Below are positions 50,683-58,986 of a stretch of 64,000 nt of DNA, piece after piece; position 1 is the first letter of the stretch, and each line of letters starts with the position of its first letter. The notes beneath the pieces were generated by a model that was not told the DNA's origin, did no database searches, and saw only the letters and a list, made by a program, of their open reading frames with translations. Source of the DNA: Hwanghaeella sp964350445 (GTDB taxonomy: Bacteria; Pseudomonadota; Alphaproteobacteria; UBA8366; Aestuariispiraceae); NCBI GenBank assembly GCA_964350445.1, contig CAYGKA010000012.1, forward strand, positions 26,029 to 90,028, given 5' to 3'. Position numbers and translations under genes: made by a program.

Positions 50683-51681
50683 ATGAGCGACACATTCAAA
50701 GCCCTGCTTTTGACGGAAAACGACGATGGCGTCACCGCTGCGGTATCGGACCTTGCGGTCGGCGATTTGCCGGATGGGGATGTCACGGTCGCGGTCGAGT
50801 ATTCGACGTTGAATTACAAGGACGGAATGGTCGTGAACGGGAATATCGGGCGTCTGGCCCGCAAATTCCCGCATGTGCCGGGCATCGACTTCGCCGGCAC
50901 CGTCGAATCGTCGAGCGACGGCCGCTACAAGCCGGGCGACAAGGTTGTCCTCACCGGCTGGCGCGTGGGTGAAATGTATTGGGGCGGCTTTGCGCAAAAG
51001 GCGCGGGTCGATGCGGACTGGCTGGTGCCGCTGCCGGAAGGGCTGTCGGCGCGCCATGCCATGACGGTCGGTACCGCCGGTCTTACCGCGATGCTGTGCG
51101 TTCAAGCCTTGGAAGATCACGGATTGAAGCCTGGAAACGGACCGGTTCTGGTCACCGGCGCCGCGGGCGGTGTCGGTTCCGTCGCGGTCGCGATTTTGTC
51201 CAACCTGGGCTACGAAGTAGCAGGGTCCACCGGCCGGCCTGAGCAGGCGGACTACCTCAAGAGCCTCGGGGCGACCCAGATCGTTCCCCGCGCAGAACTC
51301 GCGGAACCGACGAAGAAGCCGCTTGAAGGCGAAAGCTGGGCCGGCTGCGTCGATACGGTTGCCGGCACGGTCCTGGCCCGCGCCATGGGGCAGATGAAGT
51401 ACGGTGCTTCCATTGCCTGCTGCGGCCTCGCAGCCGGACCGAAACTGGATACGACGGTGGTGCCGCTGTTGCTGCGTGGGGTGAACCTTCTGGGGATCGA
51501 TTCTGTCATGCAACCCTATGAAAACCGGCTCCGGGCCTGGAACAGAATCGTGGAAGTCCTTCCGACGGAGAAACTCGATGCGATGGCTGAGACTTGCGGT
51601 TTGGCGGACTTGCCCGCCAAGGCAAAAGATATCCTGGCGGGTCAGGTGCGCGGCCGTTTGGTGGTCGACGTCAATGCCTAG
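50683..51681 (+). CDS. acuI: Acrylyl-CoA reductase AcuI/YhdH family
   Basis: This 332-aa NADPH-dependent medium-chain reductase has motifs STLNYKDGMVVNGNIGRLARKFP, GIDFAGTV and WRVGEMYWGGFAQKARV characteristic of AcuI, and nucleotide site VTGAAGGVGSVAVAIL. No zinc ligands are present. AcuI reduces acryloyl-CoA to propionyl-CoA, protecting cells from acrylate toxicity during DMSP or 3-hydroxypropionate use, and is common even in non-DMSP users. Its last codons overlap the LpxR-like gene by eight bases. Confidence 0.9.
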   Translation: MSDTFKALLLTENDDGVTAAVSDLAVGDLPDGDVTVAVEYSTLNYKDGMVVNGNIGRLARKFPHVPGIDFAGTVESSSDGRYKPGDKVVLTGWRVGEMYWGGFAQKARVDADWLVPLPEGLSARHAMTVGTAGLTAMLCVQALEDHGLKPGNGPVLVTGAAGGVGSVAVAILSNLGYEVAGSTGRPEQADYLKSLGATQIVPRAELAEPTKKPLEGESWAGCVDTVAGTVLARAMGQMKYGASIACCGLAAGPKLDTTVVPLLLRGVNLLGIDSVMQPYENRLRAWNRIVEVLPTEKLDAMAETCGLADLPAKAKDILAGQVRGRLVVDVNA

Positions 51682-52690
51682 ACGCGTCGTGGGTGGCATC
51701 CTGGCCGGGATGTTCGCCGTTCTTTCCCCGGCCATCATCCCTACCGTTGCCTGGGCGGACGACGACCCGGGCGAAAGGGGCACGTTCAGCTTCACGCTGG
51801 AAAACGACCTTTTCGCCGGGACAGACCGTGACTACACGAATGGGGCCCTTTTTCAGTATATCGGCCCGGCCAACGACCTTCCCGGATGGGCGGAGTGGAC
51901 AACGGACCGTTTGGACTGGCTGACCCCGGCGCGCCGCTGGCGGGTCAGCTATGGCTTGGGGCAGAACATGTATACGCCCCAGGACATCACGTTGAAGAAC
52001 CCGCCGTTGGACGACCGGCCCTATGCCGGTTTCCTGTATGCGTCCGTGGGCTTAATCGGGGATGCGGGCAACCAATTGGACATTATCCAGCTCGATGTCG
52101 GTGTGGTGGGGGAGCCCTCCCTGGCCGAGCAATCGCAGAAATTCGTCCATTCGGTTATCGGCAGCCCCAATCCGGAAGGCTGGGACACCCAGTTGGAGGA
52201 CGAGGTCGCTTTCCGCCTGCTATATGAACGGACTTGGCGCGCGGGCCGCAAACTGCCCATCGACCTGTTCGACCTATCGGTGGACATCACCCCGCATGTC
52301 GGCGGCGCCTTGGGCACGATAGAAACATATCTGGCCGGCGGTTTCTCCGCCCGGATCGGGCAAGACCTCGGTGACGATTACGGTCCTCCGCGGGTGCGGC
52401 CGGCGCTGAGCGGGCCCGGTTTCTTTCAGGATCAGGATGGCTTCTCCTGGTATCTGTTCGCCGGCCTGCAGGGCAGAGCCGTCGCCCGTGATCTGTTTGT
52501 CGAGGGGAATACTTTTACCGATAGCCGCGGCCTGGACTTGAAGCACATCCAAGGTGACCTGCAAGCGGGAGTGGCCGTGCAGGTCTACCGTACCGAGGTC
52601 GCCTTCACTTACGTGCTCCGGTCGCCGCAATATGTCGGGCAAACTCACTATTCCCGTTTCGGCTCCCTCAATCTGCGGTTCAGGCTCTAG
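51674..52690 (+). CDS. LpxR-family outer-membrane protein (DUF2219)
   Basis: This 338-aa protein starts inside acuI (overlap of eight bases, ATG 51674). It has a signal peptide (hydrophobic residues about 7-25, cleavage near AWA-DDD). The family opening FTLENDLFAGTDRDYTNG is present, with NPPLDDRPYAGFLYASVG, which in LpxR contains active-site Asn/Asp and Ser-type positions. LpxR is a calcium-dependent beta-barrel that removes acyl chains from lipid A. C-terminal FGSLNLRFRL ends in a hydrophobic/Leu terminal residue as barrel proteins do. The deacylase activity is inferred from family only. Confidence 0.85.
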   Translation: MPRRVVGGILAGMFAVLSPAIIPTVAWADDDPGERGTFSFTLENDLFAGTDRDYTNGALFQYIGPANDLPGWAEWTTDRLDWLTPARRWRVSYGLGQNMYTPQDITLKNPPLDDRPYAGFLYASVGLIGDAGNQLDIIQLDVGVVGEPSLAEQSQKFVHSVIGSPNPEGWDTQLEDEVAFRLLYERTWRAGRKLPIDLFDLSVDITPHVGGALGTIETYLAGGFSARIGQDLGDDYGPPRVRPALSGPGFFQDQDGFSWYLFAGLQGRAVARDLFVEGNTFTDSRGLDLKHIQGDLQAGVAVQVYRTEVAFTYVLRSPQYVGQTHYSRFGSLNLRFRL

Positions 52691-52785
52691 CCGAAACACC
52701 GGCCCTTTTGGCCTAATGCTTTGATACCCTGGCGGAATCGTCCTAGCTTTACCCACTGGTGATTGGGGAAGTCGAGGGGCCGCCG

Positions 52786-53514
52786 GTGTTCAGTTGTATC
52801 AGCATCGACATGTGTCGAAGGACCTTGATGGCGGCTCTGTTAGCGGGGCTGGCTGGGCTGGCTGGGCTGACGTCGGCGCTGCCCGGTGGCGCCGCCTTGG
52901 CCCAGGCCAATACCGCCGAACCTTGGCAGACGATGAGCGGAGAGGAACAAATCCGCCTTTTCTATCTGCCCCGCGCCCGGGCCGGCGATGCGACGGCGCA
53001 GTATTACCTCGGCCATATGTATCAGAACGGGCTCGGCGTTTCCGTCGACAAGAAGACAGCGGCGGAATGGTATGGCCGGGCCGCGGAACAGAATGACGGG
53101 CGTGCGCTGTACCGCCTCGCCGTCATGCTGCAGACCGGCGACGGCGTCGGCAAGGATTTGCCGAGCGCGCTGACGCTCTACCGCCGCGCGGCCGAACAGG
53201 GGGTTCTGGAAGCCTATTTCAACATGGCCCAAATGGTCGAACGCGGCGAAGGGACGGGGGCCGATCCGTCCGCCGCGGCCGTCATGTTCGAGCAACTGGC
53301 CGATGCCGGCATGACGGAAGCCATGCGCGAGCTGGGCCGGATGAATGCCCAGAATGAAGACCGGGATCTTGCCGCGGCATGGTTCTGGTTCGCGCTTGCC
53401 GCGGCAAACGGGGACGCGCAGGCCGGCGAGCTGGCGCGTTTGATCGCCGGCAACATGTCCGAAGAAGAACTCACGGCCGGCCAAAAAAGGCTCGGTAAGT
53501 CTCTGAATAAATAA
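52786..53514 (+). CDS. Exported Sel1-repeat protein
   Basis: This 242-aa protein has a signal peptide (hydrophobic residues 15-36, ALAGLAGLAGL-like run, cleaved near LAQA). At least four Sel1-like TPR repeats follow: YYLGHMYQNGLGVSVDKKTA, YRLAVMLQTGDGVGKDLP, FNMAQMVERGEGTGADPS and a final degenerate one. The GTG at 52786 is preferred because GAGGGG lies upstream; the frame opens at 52759 without a site. The protein should be a periplasmic protein-protein interaction scaffold. It is 95 bp after the LpxR-like gene. An intrinsic terminator follows. Confidence 0.85.
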   Translation: MFSCISIDMCRRTLMAALLAGLAGLAGLTSALPGGAALAQANTAEPWQTMSGEEQIRLFYLPRARAGDATAQYYLGHMYQNGLGVSVDKKTAAEWYGRAAEQNDGRALYRLAVMLQTGDGVGKDLPSALTLYRRAAEQGVLEAYFNMAQMVERGEGTGADPSAAAVMFEQLADAGMTEAMRELGRMNAQNEDRDLAAAWFWFALAAANGDAQAGELARLIAGNMSEEELTAGQKRLGKSLNK

Positions 53515-53534
53515 GGTAATTTTGTTTCGCGAGG

Positions 53535-53567
53535 GCGCGTGGCGGATGGCTTCCGCCGCGCTTTTTT
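53535..53567 (+). terminator. Rho-independent terminator
   Basis: GCGCG-T-GGCGGA pairs with TCCGCC-GCGC around a 5-base loop, followed by six T at 53562-53567. It ends the Sel1 gene transcript. Confidence 0.9.
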
Positions 53568-53784
53568 CTGTCTTCGCGCCGTCTGCGTCGTGCCATGGAT
53601 AGGAAGTGTCGCCTTGGCGTGAGTGCGAAAAGGCCCCTGACCTCATTAGGGTATATGGACGGGGAGGCCGTGAACGACCGCCCTGTTAGGTGCGTTCGAC
53701 GCATGGTGAAAGGGATTGTGTTCCAGGACCTCTCTTTCCCGGTTAGGGTTTTTCGACCGACCAGATTGATACGGGATATACGCG

Positions 53785-54489
53785 ATGGCCGACGAAGACG
53801 ACGATCTCGACCTCAATGAACTCGATGACCAGGAACTGGTCGAACAGATGTGGGACGACCTGTACGATGGCCTCGCCGACGAGATCACCGCCGGGACGAA
53901 TATCCTGCTTGGACGCGGTTGGACGCCGTACAAGGTTCTGACCGAAGCGCTGGTCGAAGGCATGCGTATCGTCGGGGTCGACTTCCGTGACGGTATTTTG
54001 TTCGTGCCGGAAGTGCTGATGGCCGCCAACTCCATGAAGGCGGGCATGAACATCCTTCGGCCGTTGCTGGCCGAAACCGGCGCGCCGCCGCAGGGCAAGA
54101 TGGTCATCGGCACCGTCAAGGGCGACATCCACGATATCGGCAAGAATCTGGTCTCCATGATGATGGAAGGCGCGGGTTTCGAAGTCATCGACCTGGGGAT
54201 CAACAACCCGGTCGAGAAATATCTCGAGGCCATCGAGGAACATAAGCCCGATATTCTCGGCATGTCCGCGCTGCTCACCACCACGATGCCCTATATGAAG
54301 GTCGTGATCGACACGATGAAGGAAAAGGGTATTCGCGACGATTATGTGGTCCTGGTCGGCGGTGCGCCGCTGAACGAGGAATTCGCGCGCGAAGTCGGCG
54401 CCGATGCCTATTGCCGTGATGCGGCCGTCGCCGTGGAAACCGCGAAGGAATACATGACGCGCAAGCACAACCAGCGCGCCGCCGGCTGA
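53785..54489 (+). CDS. Corrinoid (methyltransferase cognate) protein, MtbC-like
   Basis: This is a 234-aa cytoplasmic protein. An acidic N-terminus precedes a helical cap domain (residues about 30-100: GRGWTPYKVLTEALVEGMRIVG) and the Rossmann-like B12 domain with TVKGDIHDIGKNLVSMM; D114-x-H116-x-x-G119 is the cobalamin-ligand motif. It should carry the methyl group between a methylated substrate and tetrahydrofolate. The usual partner MttB-type methyltransferase is not in the window. It leads a trio with DUF1638 and a PF13769 protein. Confidence 0.93.
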   Translation: MADEDDDLDLNELDDQELVEQMWDDLYDGLADEITAGTNILLGRGWTPYKVLTEALVEGMRIVGVDFRDGILFVPEVLMAANSMKAGMNILRPLLAETGAPPQGKMVIGTVKGDIHDIGKNLVSMMMEGAGFEVIDLGINNPVEKYLEAIEEHKPDILGMSALLTTTMPYMKVVIDTMKEKGIRDDYVVLVGGAPLNEEFAREVGADAYCRDAAVAVETAKEYMTRKHNQRAAG

Positions 54490-54520
54490 TCCGATAGCCG
54501 CCGCGTATCGACGGGGCACC

Positions 54521-55231
54521 ATGACCGGGCCGGAAAATCATGAAGGGTCGCTTCTTCCCGAGGAGGAAGCGACTTTCGCCGGTTCCGGGGAAGCGGTCCC
54601 GGGACGTGCGGATAAGAACACGACGATCATCGCCTGCGGCGCCCTGGCGCGTGAGGTTCTGGACATCATTCGGCTCAACGGATTGTCCGGGTTGTCGGTA
54701 ACTTGCCTGCCCGCGAAACTGCACAATCAGCCGCAATTCATTCCCGATCGCCTGCGGGCGAAGATCCGCGAGGCGCGCCCGACGGCGAACCGGATTCTTA
54801 TCGGCTATGCGGATTGCGGAACTGGCGGATTGATCGACAAGGTCATCGCGGAGGAAGCGACGGAGGATTGCCCGATCGAACGGATCGGCGGTGCGCATTG
54901 CTACGCCTTCTTCGCCGGACAGACCGCTTTTGCGGACCTGGCCGAACAGGAATTGGGAACTTTCTATCTGACCGACTATCTGGCCCGTCACTTCGACACA
55001 TTGGTGGTGAAGGGCATGGGGCTCGACAAATATCCGGGCATGATCGAAATGATGTTCGGGAACTACACGCGGCTGGTCTATCTCGCCCAAACCGACGATC
55101 CGGTTCTGGACGAAAAGGCGCAGCAGGCGGCGGACAAGCTTGGCCTTTCCTTCCTGCGCGTGCGTACGGGCTATGGCGAATTGGCCGATTTTCTGGAAAT
55201 CTCGCTGGGGCGGGACGACACAAATCCATAG
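54521..55231 (+). CDS. DUF1638 protein
   Basis: This 236-aa soluble protein has the DUF1638 segments IIACGALAREVLDIIRL, LPAKLHNQPQFIPDRLR, GYADCGTGGLIDKV and GAHCYAFFAG. Four Cys occur near the N-terminal half, two of them in these conserved segments. Function is unassigned, but the family occurs beside corrinoid protein and methyltransferase genes of methylamine and betaine use. GGGGCACC lies before the ATG. It is 31 bp after the corrinoid gene and 17 bp before the next. Confidence 0.88.
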   Translation: MTGPENHEGSLLPEEEATFAGSGEAVPGRADKNTTIIACGALAREVLDIIRLNGLSGLSVTCLPAKLHNQPQFIPDRLRAKIREARPTANRILIGYADCGTGGLIDKVIAEEATEDCPIERIGGAHCYAFFAGQTAFADLAEQELGTFYLTDYLARHFDTLVVKGMGLDKYPGMIEMMFGNYTRLVYLAQTDDPVLDEKAQQAADKLGLSFLRVRTGYGELADFLEISLGRDDTNP

Positions 55232-55248
55232 GGTGGGAGCGCGGACAG

Positions 55249-55557
55249 ATGGCGCAGTTGATCGTGGTGTATTGGCGGGACATTCCGGCCCAGGTAATCG
55301 TGAAAAAAGGCCGTCGGGACCAGGTCAAGATCCAGCTCAATGAGCGGTTCGAGAAAGCGATCGACCGCGCGGCGATGCGCGGTGGGGCGCGCTCCACCGA
55401 TGATTATCTGGCCGAGTGGCGCAAAGCGGACCCCGTCGAGGTTTCGGACGACCTGCAGGCGGAAGCGGACAAGGCCGCCGCGGCGCTGGAGGCGGAGTTC
55501 GACGACGCCCGCGTGAAGGCCTTGGTGGCGGGCCAGGGCTGGGCGTCGCCCGACTAA
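55249..55557 (+). CDS. PF13769-type small protein (annotated virulence factor)
   Basis: This 102-aa soluble protein begins MAQLIVVYWRDIPAQVIVKK and continues with the GRRDQVKIQLNERFEKAIDR motif, ending in a charged helical region. The family is usually labelled virulence factor, without direct evidence, and is frequent beside corrinoid methyl-transfer genes in alphaproteobacteria. GGGAG lies before the ATG. Together with DUF1638 and the corrinoid protein it forms a tightly packed operon; the label should not be taken as evidence of pathogenicity. Confidence 0.85.
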   Translation: MAQLIVVYWRDIPAQVIVKKGRRDQVKIQLNERFEKAIDRAAMRGGARSTDDYLAEWRKADPVEVSDDLQAEADKAAAALEAEFDDARVKALVAGQGWASPD

Positions 55558-55636
55558 GCATCTTTATACATATGGAACTTCTCTGCGGCCCGTCGAATCC
55601 GTTACACTGTCACCCTTGCGGCGTATGGAGTGGACG

Positions 55637-56902
55637 ATGGCGGTGAACCCTGCGGTATTCAGCGATCAACAAGGATTGCTCGACGACGGGGCGCTCGCCT
55701 TCTTGTTGAAAACGATCTTCAGCGACCCGGGAATCCAGACCTATCTGTTCCAGCAAATATCGGCCGCTCCCAACCGGGTGCGGACTTACGATGAATTTAT
55801 GGAAGTGCTGGACGGTTTCTTCGAACAGACGATTCCGGCGGCGCAAGGGGCGGATCGCGAACGATTGGTCGCGTCGGCCGCGGAATATCAACGCCACCGC
55901 GAAGAAACCGACACGGCGTCAAACGCCTATACCAGTGTGGGTAAAGCGAATCCAGAGGGCGTGTTCTGGCCCAACCCGACACGGGCCGGCGGCGTCAGTC
56001 TGAAACAGGTGACGCCGGTGGCGAAACGGTTTCCGCTGGTCGATCGAACGACACCCATCGGGTCGGCGGGCAGTTGCTTCGCTTTTGAGATCGCCCGCAA
56101 TCTGCAGCGCCGCGGCTTCAACTATGTGGTGACCGAAGGCGAACATGACGGATCGGACGGCGTCGTGGTGGATGGTTACGATGCCGACAATCCCTATCCC
56201 CGTTTCAGCGCGACGTGGGGGCTGATTTTCAATACGCCGAGTTTGCGCCAATTGGCGCAACGCGCCTTCGGTGAAGAGACGGGAACGCCTGTTCTTCTGG
56301 AAGAAAGGTTCAAGGACGGCGGCGTGATCTACACCGATCCCTATCGGGAAGGTCTGGCCTTTGCCGGGCCCGGATCCTTCGCCGCGGACCTGCCCCGGCA
56401 TTTGGAAGCGGTGCGGCGCGCCCTAACGGATACCGAGGTCTTCATTGTCACGCTGGGCTTGAACGAGTGTTGGGAGTTGAAGCAGAACGGGGCCGCTCTT
56501 TCAAACACGCCGCGCCGCGGCTGGATGTATGCATTGTCGCGTCCCCGGACGCTGACGGTTGCCGAGAATATTGCGGAAGTGGAACGCTTCCTGTCCCTGG
56601 TGCGGAAGCATAATCCCGGTTTCAAGCTGATCCTGTCCTTGTCTCCTATACCTTTGATGGCGACGCACCGGTCCGATCAGCACGTCATCACCGCGAACAC
56701 GCATTCCAAGGCGGTCCTGCGTGTGGCCGCCGAAGAGATCGTGGCGCGGAACGAGAATGTCTTCTATTTCCCAAGCTACGAATACGTCATGCATTGCACC
56801 GACGATGCCTGGTGCCCGGATGAGCGGCATGTGACCGACGAGACGGTGGGCAAGATCATGACCATGTTCGACGACATGTTCATGAAGGAAGGGGCGGTCT
56901 AG
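55637..56902 (+). CDS. GSCFA-domain protein
   Basis: This 421-aa cytoplasmic protein has an N-terminal helical region of about 115 residues and then a GSCFA domain with the motif GSAGSCFAFEIARNL, the family name sequence. Later it has VFIVTLGLNECWELKQNGAA and LSLSPIPLMATHR. GSCFA belongs to the SGNH/GDSL-like hydrolase fold and probably acts on an acyl or glycosyl substrate in envelope polysaccharide chemistry. I chose ATG 55637 over TTG 55616 because a GGAG site fits it. It is 79 bp after the PF13769 gene and could belong to the same transcript. Confidence 0.85.
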   Translation: MAVNPAVFSDQQGLLDDGALAFLLKTIFSDPGIQTYLFQQISAAPNRVRTYDEFMEVLDGFFEQTIPAAQGADRERLVASAAEYQRHREETDTASNAYTSVGKANPEGVFWPNPTRAGGVSLKQVTPVAKRFPLVDRTTPIGSAGSCFAFEIARNLQRRGFNYVVTEGEHDGSDGVVVDGYDADNPYPRFSATWGLIFNTPSLRQLAQRAFGEETGTPVLLEERFKDGGVIYTDPYREGLAFAGPGSFAADLPRHLEAVRRALTDTEVFIVTLGLNECWELKQNGAALSNTPRRGWMYALSRPRTLTVAENIAEVERFLSLVRKHNPGFKLILSLSPIPLMATHRSDQHVITANTHSKAVLRVAAEEIVARNENVFYFPSYEYVMHCTDDAWCPDERHVTDETVGKIMTMFDDMFMKEGAV

Positions 56903-56908
56903 ACGCCC

Positions 56909-57988
56909 TTATGCCTGGTTCCGCAGATAGAGGTTCATGACATAGTCGATCGGCGGTGTCAGGAAATCGGCCGGCAGGTTCGGGGTCGTTTCAGGCGACA
57001 GGGTTACGGGCAGGCAGTCGGCCACCCGCTGCGGCGTTATTCCATAGGCTATCTGGCAAATCAGCCGGTTCTTCGTTTTTGGCAGCAAGCCTTTGTGAAT
57101 GCCGCGCGTGCAGGCAATGAAACTGGTGCCGGCCTTACCGACCAGTTTGACCGGGTCGATGCCGAACGCCGCCATCACATCCTCGTCGCTCTTTCTCAGC
57201 GTTCCCAGCCAAGCATCGAAAGCCTCGGGTGAGGGAGAGGCCTGCCGCGCCTGGATTAGTATTTCCGGCCTATGCGTCATTGGAACATAGACATGCGGAC
57301 CGGATTCCTCATCGACATCGGTGAGATAGATGAAGAACTTGAAGAAGCGGTAATCGTCCAGATCCAGATGGAACAATTGCGCGTCCTTTGCCTGGTTCGC
57401 CTGGGCGAAACTCCACCAAGCGGCGCAGGTGATGACCTGCGGCACCGTGCCCAGAAAGCTCTGGGCAATTCCCAAATGCAACGGGTCGGTGGCAAGCTCC
57501 AGCAGATGGGGGCAGTTGAGGACATCCTGCTCCCCAAAATGGCCGATGTTGAGGGATGCTTCCGCGTCTTCCAGCGAAAGCGCCGGGCCGGTCGCATTGG
57601 AGGATTGTTGGTAGACCGGACGTGACCTGAAATGGTCCGCCATCGCGTAAAGTTTGTCCGGCGGAATGTCCGGCAGGCCGCTGTATCCCTGTTGCCGCAT
57701 TTCGGCGACATGGGCCAGGGCCTCGGCAGGGACCTCCTTAATCGGGTCCGTTACGCCATAGGTTTCCCGGATATAGGCGTCGACTGCCTTGACGGCCATC
57801 TCCTCCGACTGGGGCGAAAAAATTGTATGAACCGCGCCGCGGACATGGATCTGCCGGTACGCTTCCGGGTGCATGACCATATCCGGCGGCGCGGTGATCA
57901 CGCCCGCGAGCGGCCGAAATTCCTCATGCCTCTGCACGAAGGACTGAAACCCTAGGAACCAGTGCAGGAGATGTTCATGTTGTGCCAT
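56909..57988 (-). CDS. Phytanoyl-CoA dioxygenase-like Fe(II)/2-oxoglutarate oxygenase
   Basis: This is a 359-aa cytoplasmic protein. The metal triad is visible: H207 and D209 in QLFHLDLDDYRFFKF and H298 in ACTRGIHKGL, with an Arg-bearing strand after it. The intermediate segment FIYLTDVDEESGPHVYVPMTHR is typical of the PhyH group. The N-terminal 120 residues are an extra domain with no familiar motif. Substrate unknown; the group hydroxylates lipids, amino acids and natural products. GAGAGGATG precedes the ATG. It converges with the GSCFA gene six bases away and starts 71 bp after the amidotransferase stop. Confidence 0.85.
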   Translation of the reverse strand: MAQHEHLLHWFLGFQSFVQRHEEFRPLAGVITAPPDMVMHPEAYRQIHVRGAVHTIFSPQSEEMAVKAVDAYIRETYGVTDPIKEVPAEALAHVAEMRQQGYSGLPDIPPDKLYAMADHFRSRPVYQQSSNATGPALSLEDAEASLNIGHFGEQDVLNCPHLLELATDPLHLGIAQSFLGTVPQVITCAAWWSFAQANQAKDAQLFHLDLDDYRFFKFFIYLTDVDEESGPHVYVPMTHRPEILIQARQASPSPEAFDAWLGTLRKSDEDVMAAFGIDPVKLVGKAGTSFIACTRGIHKGLLPKTKNRLICQIAYGITPQRVADCLPVTLSPETTPNLPADFLTPPIDYVMNLYLRNQA

Positions 57989-58059
57989 GACGCCATCCTC
58001 TCAAGAGTCGTGCCAAGAGAACAGGGGGCAAGTCACGAGGGACGCGTGTGTCCATGATT

Positions 58060-58890
58060 CTATCCCAGGCCGTGTTTTTCACTTCCCGCTATCCATTTCT
58101 GCAGGAACGCCGCGAACCAATCCTGCATGGGCTGGTGGTACTCGACGCCAAGCTCTTCCTGTTGCTGTTCCGCCTGCACGCCGGCGCGGGCCTTCCAGTC
58201 CGGCACCGTCGCACGCAGGTGGCGCTGGCCCTCCAGGCTCATTTCGGCATGGAACTGCACGCCAAGCCTGTTCTCGCCGAAACGGATGATCTGGTTCGGA
58301 TAGAGCGCCGATCCGGCGATCCGCTCACATCCTGCCGGCAGGTCCGCGCCGTAGTAGTGCCATTGGAAGACGTGCAATCCGTCCGGCACCAGGTCCGGGG
58401 CAGCGCTCGACAGTGGGTAGTAGCCAAACTCGGCCTGCCCATGGTCCGGCGGGCCGACGCGCCCGCCCATCGCCATGCTGGCCAGTTGGAAACCGTGGCA
58501 AATGCCGAAATAGGGCCGCTGCGTCTTCCACCATGCGTCGATCCAGCGATGTTCCTCCGCCATGCCCGGATCGCCCGGCCTTGTGACGTCGGCGAGGCTG
58601 CCATGCATCAGCGCGACGTCGTGGCCTTCGTCTGGATGGGGCAGGGCGTCGCCTTCGATCGGGAAACGCCGGTCGATTTCATACCCGGCGGCGGTCAAGG
58701 CCGCGGTCGCGGCATCGTCGAAGACCGGGCGCAGATGGTGGATGACCAGCGCCCGTTTACCCGATGCGTTGTTACCCAATCGTGTCGCCATGGCCGATCC
58801 GATGCGAATGTAGGGGAAGTGCCGGCCGGAACCGGCGTTCGACTGGATATACGGTCTGACGCGGGGCGGGATTTGCCTTCGCGCGACCAT
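58060..58890 (-). CDS. Class I glutamine amidotransferase-like protein
   Basis: This is a 276-aa cytoplasmic protein of the GATase1 fold. The nucleophile is C131 in PYFGICHGFQLAS, with H214 and E216 in LGVQFHAEMSLEG completing the triad. The strand FQWHYYGADLPAGCER is a typical GATase edge. No synthetase partner is fused or adjacent, so it may hydrolyse a gamma-glutamyl or amide compound by itself. The start is unclear: ATG 58890 or ATG 58791, both with weak ribosome sites. It is on the same strand as the PhyH-like gene and divergent from the TauD-like gene. Confidence 0.85.
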   Translation of the reverse strand: MVARRQIPPRVRPYIQSNAGSGRHFPYIRIGSAMATRLGNNASGKRALVIHHLRPVFDDAATAALTAAGYEIDRRFPIEGDALPHPDEGHDVALMHGSLADVTRPGDPGMAEEHRWIDAWWKTQRPYFGICHGFQLASMAMGGRVGPPDHGQAEFGYYPLSSAAPDLVPDGLHVFQWHYYGADLPAGCERIAGSALYPNQIIRFGENRLGVQFHAEMSLEGQRHLRATVPDWKARAGVQAEQQQEELGVEYHQPMQDWFAAFLQKWIAGSEKHGLG

Positions 58891-58986
58891 TTGTCGACCG
58901 TTTTGTCCGCGGCATCAATTTTCCCTTCTCCCGCAGCTTGGATCGGCTAAGCTTTGCGGCATCACGTCTTCATGGGGGTAGCGGAA

